Shown: positions 1-14,163, numbered from the stretch's first letter. The stretch is DNA of 64,000 nt from Microplitis mediator (GCF_029852145.1 NC_079978.1:744001-808000), one strand, 5' to 3'. Numbers and translations are program-made. Notes: generated from the sequence alone by a model not told the origin.

Positions 1-2354
1 TAGTGCGTCTGGCAGGCGTGATGCGGTCCTCAGAGTAGAGGAATTACGTCACGATAAAGAAACGTGGCAGCCAGTTCGCTGGGATAGGAGCAAAGTAAAT
101 GAAAGAGCATAGTAGCAATACAGATGAGTGTATATGCTAGAAAGAGCACTTTACTCTTTACTTATATATATACACATATATATTATTATTATTTTCTCTT
201 GTACTCTGGTGCTATACGGTTGGCATATTACCGCACACTCTCATAGATCCACCGCACACCCACACACTCGCGATCTAATGTGATGTGATGTGATGGGATG
301 TGATGTGAGCAAAGTATAGTCAATTCATATAATGCAATTAATCGTTATGACCTGCCTGAACTGAAAACTCTTTTAGCCTCTTCTCCTGAATCGCGTGCTT
401 GTATGACTTGTGAGTGCAGTAGAGAGTTATTCTATTTCCTCGTTGTTACAGAGACCCACTTACTCACTTGGATTCACCGTTGGCTCTACGAGGCAAATTA
501 TACAATGACATTTTAAATATTTATCGAAGCTCTTGCACTTAAAACAACCAACCTCTGTCGATTACAATCGATACTGGCCCACTTGCTCTCATATAATCTA
601 ACAAATCCACTCAACTATTTATAAATTTTTTTTTTTTCCTTCATATTATGATTCGAGATCAACGAGAGCTAATAATGCATCTCGTAACACCCACGTGACA
701 CAAATTATGAGGACGTTGAACTTTTAGTTTATTAATGCGATCGTTATAATTTATCCTTGTGAATTGATTTTATTTTTTATAAATATATATGTAAAATATA
801 TGCGTAGGTGATATGGGGATCTGATAATTTGAATTTATAAAATTTTGTTTGAAATTCGATATTCAAGAAAATATTTATTCAATACTATTATTATTATTTA
901 TTATTATTATTGTTATTATTAATATGGAATTCTCATTTCGATGGGTCTTCTATTTGGCTCCGATACCGTACATTCAAGTTTGCTGCTCCGTACAGCGGCG
1001 ACACCACCACGTGGCCGGCACGTCGACCTCGATACACAAATACTTATATAGATATACATAAGTATATAAATATTTCTACATATACATATAGAATGGCAGA
1101 TGAGTAGGAGTATAAGTGTACGGGTCGACAACAACCGATGATCTCTTGACACAGGAGATAAAATGAGCAAGAGAAAGAGGGCGTAGAAATGAGGAATCAC
1201 GAGGAAGAAATAATAACAGTTAAAATATAAATATAAAATATATGAATTTGATGACTGCTCGGGTTTCCGGAATAGATAAATGTATCGCTATAAATTATAT
1301 TATGTGAAAATTCACGCTCTGCGAACACTTTTATTTTTTTACTTCCATTATTAAAAATTATATTATTTTATTATATTAATTGCATCCTATTACATTGTCA
1401 ATTTTTTCGCACATCCTGCTTAAGTATGCCAGCATTATTATTATTCAATTTATTTTTTAAATTCTTGCTCTATTCACTTTATTTTAGACTGGAAATATAA
1501 AATAATTACTAAGTAACTTTTATAGTCGAAATTTTTGAATATTTTTAATTTTTTACGCTCAAGAGGATTTAAAATTTATCCATTAATTATTCATTAACCT
1601 GCGCATATAATTTATATTTTATAAAATTTAATACCAACAGAGAAGAAATTGATTTTATTATCCATCAATTATATTCATTTCAAAGGATTTAATTACGCAT
1701 GGAAAAATACCTGTAATTAAATCGCCTCAATAAGCAAAATTATTCGCTAATGAATATAACATATTATATACAAAATACGGTATGTAATACCTCAAACAAA
1801 TAAATTAATCACTACAGTAAACAAATATTATGAAAATTCCAGACGTAATTGGATGCAAAAAAGCCAAACAATGGCACGTCAATAAAATTATTATTTTCAA
1901 AAAATTACCTCGCGATTTCGTGTAATCGTCCGTCAGCTGACTTTCAAAAAATAATAATAAATAAAAAAATAACTATTTCGTCCTCTAAAAATAAATTTTA
2001 TCAATAAAATATATGTTACGTTTAGAAATATTTGATATCAAAAGCATACCAAAGTATTCGGATAGAAATATTCGACCGAAATCACATCGAGAGTTCGCCG
2101 AAATTTGATTATTCTTATAAACAGACCGGAAATTGGCCGATAAATTGAGTCGGTCTTTTTTAGGCCTAATTTCGCCCAACCCAACCTTGTGTTCACGACC
2201 CGGGTCTATCGTCAGCCTCTTTTCGGCCAAGAAAAAATTTTATTATTATTTTTGCTCGAAATTTCTTTATCCGAGTAATCACGTGGCAGATTTATTTGAA
2301 TTCACAAAAATTCTTAACAATAAGCAGAAAAATTTACTGGAAAATTTTTTAGTA
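1..2354. other. Non-coding, AT-rich; no gene seen
   Basis: Holds a short (TGTGA) run at 279-308 and TA/TAA-rich stretches. Short ORFs at 849-1200 are low-complexity. No RNA gene, repeat border or coding pattern recognised. Confidence 0.6.
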
Positions 2355-2822
2355 CAGTAGAACCTCTTTAACTCGAACTCCAAAAGGGAGAGGCAAAAAA
2401 ATTCGAGTTATAGAGTTTTCGAGTTATAGAGGATTTCGAGTTAGGCAGCAGGAGCTGTCGAAATTGATGTGTATTTCAGTGAATCCTAACTAAGTCTAAA
2501 GGTATGATAATTTTACAATCGCCAACAGAAAACCTGACGTCAGCTATAAATTCCATTACCATTTCGTAGAACTGGTAATCCTAATAAAATACTTACATAC
2601 GGTAATAATTTTAAATTCGAGATAAAGAGGTCCAAGTGTATGTATTCAAATTATGGAGGGTAAAAATGTACAGAAATAGCTTGTAGGGACTCACTAATTA
2701 TTTCGACTTATAGAGGGTAAAAATTTCGAGCAACGGAGGTTTTGGAGCTTGGAGGGAAGGGGATGAAACATTTCTTCGAGTTTAGGAGGTTTTCGACTTA
2801 TCGAGGTTCGACTTACAGAGTA
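2355..2822 (+). mobile_element. pogo/Tigger-like remnant
   Basis: TA followed by CAGTAGAACCTCTTTAACTC resembles the terminal sequence of pogo-superfamily elements. The interior repeats TCGAGTTATAGAG and TTCGACTTATAGAGG motifs in variants up to 2822, where GAGGTTCGACTTACAGAG is a degraded right end. No transposase coding remains. Confidence 0.5.
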
Positions 2823-3999
2823 TAAAAATTTTTTTATAATTCACATTAAAAAAAAAAAAATGAAATCACCGTCGAAGTGATAAAATTTTCTAAACGTTTT
2901 CTGCATCACTTGAAATGGATTTTAAAAGCTCTTAAGACCCAAAGTATCGCACCACATGACATACACACTGTCAGCAGAGATTTGTCGACTCACAATGAGG
3001 TGTATTGTCTAATAGGATTCCACGTAGCCCCATATATCCTACACACATCATCACCGGAATCGCCAGAACATTCTTCCTCTTTACTACCTGCTATAACTAC
3101 TATCACTATTATTTCACCACTACCACCGCCCCTCCATTATTTAACGTACTTTCTATACAAACATCTATCCCACATGTGTGTTATATTACGAGGTGTATAG
3201 TAATAGGACTATAAAGACTACAAGTACGGCGACATTTCTCCATACATGCGTTAGCAGTATCTGCTAGTGCTTTTGCTTCCGTCTCCATACCAAGAGTCCT
3301 GGAATTCGTAGCATCCGTTGGTCTCCACCACGCGTTTCTTCAAGTAGAAGTGATACGGATAGAGACTCGAGTAGTATATATATCTATATATATAGGAAAA
3401 GACAAAGTACAGAGAGAGCAAATTGTTAAAGGGGATGCGAAAGATAACGTTCAGTGATGTATACATGAACGGGAATACTGAAGGCGGAAATGGTAACAGA
3501 CGATACGAGTAAGAAGAGCTAAACTATAGACATGTATGAGCAGGAATATTTGATGGTAGATGTTGGTATATTTTAAATAGTATATATGTAGATACCAGAT
3601 AGGAGATAGAATAGAGCGAGAGGTCATGCTTTCAGAGAGTAAGAGGTTACTTTGTTTAGAAACAAACTTACCAATTGTGGAATATCTGTCCTATTCGAAT
3701 GCGAATACATATGTATGTATATATATATTTTGCGGATATTATATATGCTTGGGAATATATATTATCTGTCCTGTGGGCCAAGTTGTTGAGGAATCTTGTT
3801 GTAAGAAAAGGTGAAGTAAACTTTGACAACAAAAACCGTCACAGTCTTTGTTATATTACTGGCATGATACTGCGAAGACGTCGACGTTAATACTATACCC
3901 GAATTGTTGGAATTTTAACTTTTATGTTATTTGCTTTGCAAGAATTATTTTATTGGACATGATGAAATTATATTGGATAATGTTGAGAAAATATTTCCA

Positions 4000-4206
4000 C
4001 ACACACAAAAACAAATTCTCGACTGAAGGTAAATATTCTTGATTCAAGAAAATTTTTTTGGAGACCTAAATTTTCTCAGATAAAGTAGAAATCTTTTCCA
4101 ACCAAGACGAATTCTCTTGGCTCAAGAAAATCTTGACTTGGTTCCCGAAAACATTTGTCTTCAAAAATATTTTCTTGACTCAAGATATCTGTTTTTTCTG
4201 TGCATA
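4000..4206. repeat. TTCTTGACTCAAGAAAA-rich short repeat
   Basis: Variants of the palindromic motif TTCTTGA(C/T)TCAAGAAAA occur about four times between ACACACAAAAACAAA and GTTTTTTCTGTGCAT, whose ends are weakly inverted. Probably a small non-autonomous element; boundaries uncertain. Confidence 0.4.
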
Positions 4207-6357
4207 GAAAGTTTAAGAGTTTCAATAAATTAGTGAATTTATTTTTAAATTTATTGACGGGTTAAATTGAAACACTAGTAAGGCAGCAATTTTAAAAATT
4301 TAAATTTACTAGTTAATTAATATTTTATTTTTACTGAAATTGCCAGTAATTAACATCGATTATTTATTTAAAAAAAAATAACGCTCGTAGCTTTTCAAAT
4401 AAATATTTAAAATATATTTTATAGGGAAAATATATACATATATTTGTGTATGTAAAGCTAATCGAGATTTTATTTGATAAAATGTCAATAAAAAAAACGC
4501 ATCAAAAGTGTGAATGTTTGATTTTAAAAAAACGTCCTTCAGAAAAAGCTCCATTGAGAGCTACTCTGATAGAGTGATTTTTTGTGTTATTTATTTTATA
4601 TTTCATTTGATTTTATTTTATTTGGAAAGGAATAAAAAATAATGCCAAGTACGCAATAATATATTTTAAAAGCAATTACCATAAAAGATCGGGATCGACA
4701 AATGAATATTCGATGGTGCTTTTGCATCACGGCCATAAAATTTACTCTGCATCAGATCTACTGGCCGAGATTATAGTATACCCGGAAGAGCCAAAGATAG
4801 ACCAGAGGACGGACGAGTCCAAAATTTTTTCTTTTTCAGTCCATCAGCAATAGTACGGGGATTATCTATGACGGTCGTTACAGCGATCAAACATACTCGA
4901 CAGTAGTTGCGTCGTCGTATGTATGTTTATGTAAATATATATGAATATATGAGTGGTCGGCTTACAAATGTATGCGATAAATATGTATATGTAAATAGAG
5001 ATGTGTATATACATATATATAGATAGATATACAAGAGGAATGATCTGCGAGGAATATCGGACATGGGTTGGCTAGGGCGCCCTGGGAGAAATGCCGCCGC
5101 GACGCGGCTCACCGTCGCGTCGTCAACTATATACATACATATATATATATATATATAGAGACTGTATATAGGTATATATAGAGTTTGCATCCCCCGTAAA
5201 CCATTTATCACACTTGCGGCCACAGCTGCGCCAGTGCCATGTCGCCCATTAGAGGGACGGACTTGGTTTCCGCGTATGTCCGATCTACCAACAACTTTGA
5301 TTTTTTTAAATTCTCATCTTAATGCACTTCTCTTCTCTAACTCGTGTCAATTATATCTACATTTCACTTGTCATGTTGCTTTGCTATATTTATTACCCAT
5401 AAAAAAAATCCATTATTTATTTATTTACTTTTTTATCTGAATAATAAAAAATATCGATCACCAATTGGCCCTAAAAAACTTTTATTTAGTAATAAATTTA
5501 GAAAAAAAAATAAAAATAAATTTTTGATTTATTGAAGAGCGCTATCACATGACATATATATATTTTGTCGGAGTAGCTACAGCTAAAGACACTATGTAGT
5601 GTAGTTTTTTTACTGTAATGGCACATGCAGCTAATGGGCAAGTTTTAAGTGGGCGACAGACGTTAATCAATAAATTTATCTAATGCATTAGTTGGCTAAA
5701 AATATTATTAAATATTTTGTCGATAAAATCTGGTATAAACCCGTAAATGATTGACAAGGATTGAGGTCACATTTACACAAGCTTACTGGCAGATGTCACT
5801 CCGCTGGGATTCAGTCAAGCAGTCAATGCGACCTGTCCGTGCTAGATTTCCTCCTGCAGAAATTACAATTTCTTGTCTCTCGGGAGGACCTTTATATCCT
5901 GATAAAAAAAAACCTCTGAAAACAGGATCCTCTCTTTCTGTCGCTCGGCCTCGGTACCCTTGATCTCATTGAATATTCAATACTACGAAACAGGTCCATA
6001 TGCTGCTGCGGGAGGTATACATGATATTGCGTATAAGTCTCCGGAGAGATGCTCCGAATGAGATGAGCGACACATATATATATATATATATATAGATGTA
6101 TAGATACATGTGTGTCTATATGAAGTCCGGCAAAAACAAGCAGCATATCAAATAAAGATATGAAACTTTTTTAACATTCAATGAAGCTTTAGAACTGCCT
6201 CTGTGAAGTTATTTGATGAATTTAGTCTCGAGAATTTTGTTCGGCATAGAAAAAAGTGAACAATAAATAATATAAAGCTCTCTCTATGAAACAATAATGA
6301 TAATAATAATAATGATATACTTTTGTCAGGAAATACGGCTAATGAAATTTTTTGCTA

Positions 6358-6384
6358 GTTATATATATATATATATATATATAT
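6358..6384. repeat. (AT)n microsatellite
   Basis: About 13 AT units; similar shorter runs at 6074-6094 and 6488-6503. Confidence 0.9.
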
Positions 6385-7124
6385 GAAAAACATGTCTGAC
6401 TGGAAATGAACAAAGTGATTCGAGTCATATATGTGTGTCGGAATAAAGAAAAATAAAGCCAGCAATAATAAATATAATATAATGTCCATATATATATATA
6501 TATGTGGTAATAAGGAGAAAAAACATTTATTTACTGGACAATAAAAATAATCTCTTTGTTATGGGTTACACTTGGTTTGAAAATACGCTTCGGGAATTTC
6601 GCCAGGGATTTGACTGGCTGCTTCAAGATAAATTATTCTGATTGCGTGTGAGTCTGGATGCGATGAAAAATAATGCTAATAAAATAATAATAATGGCAGC
6701 AGTAGCGACGACGGTGGCGGTGGCGGCATAAAAAAAATATAAAACAAAATTTTTATTTTTAAAAGAGAGAGATAATATAAAGAGCGGATAATGTGTAGGG
6801 AAGAGAGAATGTGCAGTGGAAAAGGTAAAAATAAAATAAAGTTGACTATTTTAGCAGTACACATACGAGCAGTGAGTACAGTCATAGTGATAGTGACGGT
6901 AATAGTCATAGTCATTGGATTTTGTCTACATAAGCAGTATATAAATGCCTCTAGGATATATGCACTTCCTGGGCACTCGAAATTCCAACGATTCGTCGAG
7001 GTAGTCGTTAGCCAGCTAGCCAAAGCATAGAGCAAGTAAAGCACATCCACCCGGTACGGCCCGGCCAGGATACTAGCCAGCTAGTGCACACCCAAATCTC
7101 CATAATTCTCGCAATTTGTACCGC

Positions 7125-7215
7125 ACTACCAAAACCCGAGGCCTCTCTTATACTATCTGCTCTCTTATTTCCTCGTGGTTCACGTTCTCCGCAATGCCTC
7201 GCAATATAACCCACC
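7125..7215 (-). pseudogene. Possible non-LTR retrotransposon RNase H fragment
   Basis: On the minus strand an open frame reads GYIARHCGEREPRGNKRADS then IREASGFGS, resembling the His-x-Gly...Gly-Asn-x-x-Ala-Asp box of the RNase H domain in R1/I-type LINEs. Only about 30 codons look convincing and no reverse transcriptase part is near. It may be chance. Confidence 0.25.
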
Positions 7216-9524
7216 CCGGTAGCTGGAAAATGCAAATGAGAGGTATTGTGTACGAGAGAAATATCGAAATCGTCTGTGTAGTTAAGTATACATATACATT
7301 TGGATAGATATATTTCTTTAAAATTTAACAGGGGTGTTGTTATTTAGTAGGGGGACAGAAAGGCGGGAGATGTGAGTACATATATTTCGGTTTGGTAGAT
7401 GTAGGTGTGGACAAGAGAATAAAAGAGTGGTTGTATACACATACATGTTGTCTTCTTCCTCCATTTCTTCCTCTCTTTCTCTCCAGCTTAACCCTCAACT
7501 CTCTGGTCCATTATGTCTTCCGTTCGCGTTCTCGTCCGACGTTTTACTTCATTCCCCTGTCTATCTTTCTGTCTGTCTCGCAACCCCGTCGTGATCCTTT
7601 TTAGGCTTCGCACCCTACTCTACTATTCTACTGCTTGTAACCCGTAGATTCTGCACTACTTTACACATATACATATACATATGAATATATATATGTATAC
7701 GGCCTTACTGCTGTACGGTTTCGATGATGGTAACGGTGGTGGTGATGATGAGGGTGCATAAGTATATAGAGAATGAAGGAGGGTTGTTGGAGACATGCTA
7801 GACTCAGAGCATTCGCGCCCGTTTTAACTCAAACCAGAATAAGACTCTGCAGTGCTGGGGTCCAAATCCTAGGGACCTTGATTTTCTGACAATCATGCGA
7901 CAAGGGAATATCACTGGGGTGAAATAGTCACAGTGTCCTCTAGACTAGAAACAATCAATTTCTGCATAATTTATTTATTTTTTCATTTTACAATAATAAT
8001 AATAGTAATAAATTTCAAATCCATTTATTTATTTTTGTGCTCCACTCAATTTTAATCCCGTTTATTTTATTATTGGTTGAATAGGGGTATAAAAATTTAT
8101 TTTTAGCTTAAGTTTAAATCAATTTAAATAATTGACAATTTAAAAAAAAGTTTTTCCTTCACAAAGTACTTTGTTGACGTGGTTGTTTCAAGAACTTATT
8201 AAACTGTTTATTTTTATAAGTGGCTTGTTTTACTTAGTGTGTACACAATTAGTCTTTATCCAATGAATTAAAATGTTAATACTGAATAATAATCAGCAAT
8301 TAAATTTTATTAATAGTCTATTTTTGTAAATTTAAAATGTGAATCTTCATTTCACGTCAAAACTTATGAAATTTATTTTCAGAACTGACGTTAGTTTTTT
8401 AATAATGTAGAGAAATGTCAAAAGTGACAATTTTAATTGCACCGAAAAATTTTACATCCAGAATATAAATCTTTTAAATATATATTAATATTATATTATA
8501 ATTAAAATATTCAAACTCCATTAATGGATTTCATAAATTGTTAATTTTATTATTTAAATTTAAAAATATTTTTTTTATATCCGCTAAAGGCGATTTTTAT
8601 TTCTACTGCTCTCTGCATATTCACTCTTGTTATTTCGATAATTTAGTCAATTTTAATTGCGAAATAGCTTCAGTCATCAGTAAATTAAAACTAAAAATAA
8701 AAAACGACAAATATAAATTTAAAAAATGACATAAATATCAATGGATTTGATATTTTGGTATTGATTTAACTCGTAGAGTGTATAGATTTAAAAATAATAA
8801 ATTACCTAGTATATAAGAATGAATAATTGTCGAGTATTTATGTCCCTACATGATCCTCGAAAATATGATTGTCTTTCTAAAAGCTTAACGTAATTCACAA
8901 CGAATTATCTCGCCCGGCTCTTCCTGGGATTGCGATAAACCCCTCGACCGTCTGGCGTATAATCGTCCGCGACAGATGGAGAAAATGAAAAAGTAAAACG
9001 AAATAAAGTAAAAATAAGTTACAAAAAGTTACAAAAAAAAAATAAAGATACAAGTAGACGAGAATTGTGTTAAGGGAAAGACATTAAAGTGCGGTCGAAA
9101 AGCTTAAATTTTATCTCGATAGAATTGCCCACTTGTTCAATCTCGTTAATGCGATTATTATGGTATCTCTTCTCGTTGTATAATATAATCCATGCCGACG
9201 AATCATATGCTCCATTATGCGTGCTCAAGTGGGTTACAGCTTTTTTTTCATTTTTCAGTAGAAAGGAGCGTTTTCAGCGAAGCGCAGGTATATAGTGCTA
9301 TAGAATACCTGTAACAGTTATCCCCCCGCCCCCTCTCTATACATATATAAACGCGTTAAAAGCTCATTCAATGGTCTTAACCATCCGGCCAACGAGATTT
9401 CCATTTCAGACTAGATTAATATTTACGCAATTGACCGTTTCGTTAATCAGCCGGAATTTTTATTGTTTTGTAAATTGCGCTGCATTAATTTGTTCAGTAA
9501 ATTCCCAAAATCAAAGTTTATGTA

Positions 9525-9725
9525 GGGGAGGGGCAAAATAGGGTGCTCCCAAAATTTTGGAAAAAAAGTTTCTTATTTAAAAATTTTAAAATCACTCCCT
9601 CTAAAAATGAAGTAGTGAAATTTACTGCGAATCGGTGGATAGTCACTATTTCTAAAACTACACGAAAAAAAAAACTTTGAAAATTAGTGTTTGAAATTAT
9701 AACCCGGAACCCGGATGTCATTATG
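9525..9725 (+). mobile_element. Solo left part of an 'AAAAGGGGGTACCCCC'-type MITE
   Basis: TA then GGGGAGGGGCAAAATAGGGT and GCTCCCAAAATTTTGG, then TTTAAAAATTTTAAAATCAC, resembling the start of the elements at 17421 and 62465. No right TIR is found before the next element at 9740. Confidence 0.5.
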
Positions 9726-9739
9726 GGGAATTTTCTAAG

Positions 9740-10038
9740 TACACGGAAAGAAATTTTCGTTAAAAATTACCGTTAAATTCACTGTAATCGTGAGACATAA
9801 TGCGGTGCTTTTATTTATTACCATTTTCTAATTAAAAATCACGGAAAAATTTATTTATTTTGAGGTTATTCATAAAATTTACCGATAACCAAATAAAATT
9901 TACAGTAGACTACGGTAAAATTTGTTGAAAAAAAGTTAAAAACTATCTTAATTACCGACAAATGATTAGGTCGTGCCATTTGTCCCACGATTACAGTGAA
10001 TTTAACGGTAATTTTTAAAGAAAATTTCTTTCTGTGTA
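9740..10038. mobile_element. MITE with about 50-bp terminal inverted repeats
   Basis: The left end, TACACGGAAAGAAATTTTCG, and the right end, TTTCTTTCTGTGTA, are inverted copies that extend about 50 bp inward through TTACCGTTAAATTCACTGTA with only a few mismatches. Including the terminal TA it is 299 bp. No ORF. A similar CCGTGTA end near 10217-10231 may be a second, degraded copy. Confidence 0.75.
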
Positions 10039-10387
10039 TCAGTTACGATTTTTAAAGTTCAAATAGTAATTTTTCTTACATAGACAAAAAATTTTTATAC
10101 TTATCCTCTAATTATTCACGTTTTAATCATAAATGAAAAAATTACTATTTAGAATGATAGTATTTACTGATCACTTTATCATTGTATTACTTGTCGTTCA
10201 CAATTTATATAGTTCATTTTTTTCCGTGTATAAGTATACCACTAATTTGACCAATGATATATTTGTAGCTGGTTCCCAGTAAATATTCACTAATTCAAAG
10301 TGAATTTCACTGATTCGTTTTTAGAGAGCTTGTAAATATAATTGAACATTATTTTGAATTTTTTATTCCAAAAAAAAAGATTCTTTC

Positions 10388-10475
10388 TTCTCCTGGACTC
10401 GAACCTTCGCACTTCGAGTCTACAAAAGTACTCGTTCATTTACCGTAAACTGCTACCATGGCGGACCTCAGGGAA
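10388..10475 (-). repeat. Candidate tRNA-derived SINE head
   Basis: On the minus strand an A-box-like TGGTAGCAGTTTACGG (about 10443-10458) is followed about 40 bases later by an exact B-box GGTTCGAGTCC (10395-10405). The spacing fits a class III promoter, but the flanking arms do not fold into a proper tRNA cloverleaf and no acceptor stem is seen. A tRNA-derived retroposon is likelier than a functional tRNA. Confidence 0.35.
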
Positions 10476-12880
10476 TTTCGCTGTCCATCTTACAGCTCGA
10501 AATAAATTAATGTTTATATTTTATGAAGAAATATTCTTCAGTGAATAAAATTTATTCAGTAAATTTATTTTATAAATTTAATTAAATAACTAATTTATAT
10601 TTATATACTACCCGTTTTGAGTTATAAATAGATGAAACACATTAAACTCAGTAATTAAAATTTATGTAACTGAAAAGATTGTATATCTATATTAATTGGA
10701 CATTATTATAAATTACATGATATTGTAACAAAAAATAAATTAACATATAACTTTCTGAGGCATTAATTTAAATATTTAAAGAAAATAATAATCCTGAGTT
10801 TTAAATTAATTAATCCAATTAGTCGGTCAAATCACGTGTAAATAATTTACAAAATTTAACATCAATATTAAATTAGCAATTTAATATTTTTTACCCATAA
10901 AATCTACTCGCGGAGTTAACGTATTATTGAATAATTAATTCCTCTTAGCTTAAGAAATTTCTCTTTACATTAATTAACTATTTACCAAAATTGAATACCA
11001 GGATAAGTTTTAAAAAAAAATTTTAACCGAAGCACCGGCAGTACCGCAATTTTCCCTCTGCAGACGTTAAATAATTAACAAAAATGACGAGGATAAAAAA
11101 TAAATAGTGATCCATTTAAACTCTGGATTTGGTGCTAGAGTATTTCGGAGCATGGGTGAACGGAAAATTAACTTCTACAATGGTAACCGAACATAGCCCG
11201 GGCAAACATGGCAACACATATAGCACACACCGGAGCTAACGTTTAACCACGACCGCAGCATGTTGTATAATAAATAGATCCATGTGCACACACGTGTCTT
11301 CTCTTTTGCCGTGGACGTGTGAGAGCGCACATCTATATCCAACACACTATATGTGTAATGTATGTATACAAACAACCGGGGATTTATATTGCGGAGTTGA
11401 GAGAAAACGAACGAAAGACATCACGGTGGTGGTGTTCGCCTGAGTATGTAGTGGAGGTTAAAGCTGAGAGTGGCTCCCCAATTGACATGTGAATAATGTA
11501 GTGAGGATGCATGTCGTTCATTTGCTACATACCTAAATCGCTTCCTCTTATACCTTTTTCCATCTTCTTATTTTTTTATAAGCTGCTAAAAGCTCGAGCT
11601 CAAACCCAAGCCCAAGCTCAAACTCAAACTCAACCTCAACCTCCACATCTGTATCTACGATTGTCATTCCGCATGCACTCGGTTTTATTTCTAAATGTGT
11701 ACTTCCGTGTTGGTTTATTCAGCTCGGCTCTGTTCTATATATATATTTACAGACAAGCTAAATAAATATTCGTATTTCTTTCGCGGCGATAAAAACTGCA
11801 GGGGTGGTGGTAAAAAAAATAACGACAAAAAGGTGAAGATGGAGATGAAGATAAAGAAAGACGGGAATCAGTAAAAAGCAGCAACAACACAGAATGAACT
11901 TGACACGTGTGCAGTCTTTTCGGACCCTAGTCGCACGTCCGAGCCTCGTAAATCTTGCAGCGAGGGTCCGGCCGGGTAGTGTGTTGCCACCGGCTTCACC
12001 CCCGCGTTAAAAAGGGAGGGGTTGGTAGTGTAGCTTTCGAGTGGCTGCTAACGAGAGTAGCTAGTACCAGCATGTGCATCACTCTGAGAGTATGCGACTA
12101 CCGACTACTACTATCCTCTGGTCATCTCATATTTTTCAATTTATTCGAGATATTCATCCTACCACATGAGTTGGAAAACTCTCTTCTCTTTTCTACTCTA
12201 CTCTACTCTACTCTGGCTACTCTGTATATTTAAAATGAAAATAAAGAAAGAAAGAAAAAAAATATTTCTAGAATAGAGAGTGCATTTCTCCTCGTTCTGT
12301 TTGTCACATTTTTTGTTAAAAATATAACGCTGTTTTTATCACACTTTAAAAAATTTTTATTACTTCTCTCCAACTCTTCAATTATACTTTATCTTTATTC
12401 GACACATATGAGTACGAGATTTTTAATGCACTTTTTTATTTTAAAGTACACCATAATTTTTTTTAAAAATAAAAACTAATATTGACACAAGAAAACATTA
12501 ATAATAATAATTAAACATTATTAATAAAATAATTAAAAACAAAACATGAGCAATGTCAAGCAACCTCAGTATTAATTTTAAATTCCAATTAGTAATAAAA
12601 TTAATAAACAAAATTAACTTGATTATAGCGCATAAATGATATGTATATTTCATGAATTTTAATATAATCAAAATAAATTAAATTTTGTAATAATTGATTG
12701 CATTAATTTTACAACAGCAACAATCTACTGCGACGATAATCATTACTCCAAAGTATATATAGGCAATGTTTACGTAAATAATCGACAATAACAGGTATAA
12801 CCGCACGTAGTAGTGACCATTGATCCCCCAGCGAGTTGGAAACATATCTGCAGAACGCATCGCTAAACATAACAACCGTG

Positions 12881-12926
12881 TCTACATCTACATCTACATC
12901 TACATCTACATCTATATCTATATCTG
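12881..12926. repeat. (TACATC)n hexamer microsatellite
   Basis: Six to seven TACATC units grading into TATATC units. Confidence 0.95.
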
Positions 12927-13854
12927 CACACACAACAACAGCGTAACTGACTAATGAGCATCCTTGGTACTATATCCAAGTCTCGCTTTAGCATCATCCG
13001 TGTTGTTCAATCACTCGCCCTCAACCGTCACTATTCACTTTCCACAATTATCGGTGGACGCGTGGTTCTGACCGAGTGGTTGTATCGGTTGTTTGGACTG
13101 TTGCCCATTGAAATCCACCCACCGCCGTTTCGATTCACTCTCTGCCATCGGTTTCTCTGCTATGACCAGTTTCATTTTGCTTTCTCTACCCCCGACCCAC
13201 CTTACACCCACATCCATAAATATAACACACCTCTATCTGTGTGTACATAGAATACTTGTATCATCGCACCGTCGAACCAGGCCTCGATAACAACTGATAC
13301 TGATATATATATGTATATATCTAGTATCGAAACTTTCACCAACACAAAGGTTATCATATATACGCATAAAACCCCGTATAATGTTTATGTACGTAGACTT
13401 GTTGTCCTTTACTCGGTTGACAATCATCATACCAACCACTGGCGCCATATTTTAATCGAGTTTGTTCAAACACCCGGCGCGATCGTCCGCACACTTGATT
13501 GTGTGCTAAAACCACTCTTCGTTGTTCCTACACACCACTCGTTAGTGTTTCCAAACTAATATATAAATATACATACACATATCGCTCATGTGAACACACA
13601 TTGAGACACAGGGACGGCGCATACATCGGTATCTATCTATTGCAGAGATAAAAGGAGGCGTGGATTTTAGTGGCATGTGAGAGCGTGATCGGGAGTAGGT
13701 GCGAGCAACAGACAGGACACATGTGTAGACGTGGGTTCGCTCGCCGTGCAGCAAAACTTTCCCGATAGCCCGGCGACCTTTTTTTTATCCAGTTACCCTA
13801 GATATGTATCGACTACGAGTGTCGAAATCCCCAAATTTATGGATTTATAACTGA

Positions 13855-14152
13855 CCTCTAAGACGGTGACAGGACCGATGATCCGAGGACAATTGATCCG
13901 CGACAATTAATCCGCGACAATTGATCCTTGCGACGATTGATCCGTCGATAAAATGCGTGTAACATGAAAAATTACGCCCTTTTTTCACTAATTTTGTGTG
14001 CGTGTAACATAAAAAATATACTCACACACAGATTGGTGAAAAAAGGGAGTAATTTTTCATGTTACACGCATTTTATCGACGGATCAATCGTCGCAAGGAT
14101 CAATTGTCGCGGATCAATTGTCCTCGGATCATCGGTCGTGTCACCTTAGAGG
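13855..14152. repeat. Foldback repeat built on GACAATTGATCCG units
   Basis: The left arm, CTAAGACGGTGACAGGACCG onward, is mirrored by the right arm ending CGGTCGTGTCACCTTAG. The arms are about 130 bp and contain AAAATGCGTGTAACATGAAA plus short tandem units GACAATTGATCCG. The left arm has one extra unit. The loop at about 14000-14030 is short. The ORF spanning it is repeat translation. Confidence 0.85.
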
Positions 14153-14163
14153 GTTACGTAACA

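Larger units (their letters stand above)
2823..9524. other. Non-coding, simple-repeat-rich; no gene seen
   Basis: Apart from the short repeat at 4000-4206 and the RNase H-like fragment near 7125, only TATATA runs, GGC/GAT trinucleotide patches (6690-6730, 7720-7760) and short ORFs without family resemblance. Confidence 0.6.
10039..13854. other. Non-coding; no gene seen
   Basis: Contains the SINE-like patch near 10388, AAGCCC/AACTCA imperfect repeats at 11600-11640, CTACT repeats at 12190-12220 and the hexamer repeat at 12881. ORFs at 12954-13290 have no recognisable product. Confidence 0.6.

Noticed and set aside
10388..10475. Functional tRNA gene
   Set aside because: Boxes are present, but acceptor and T stems do not pair.
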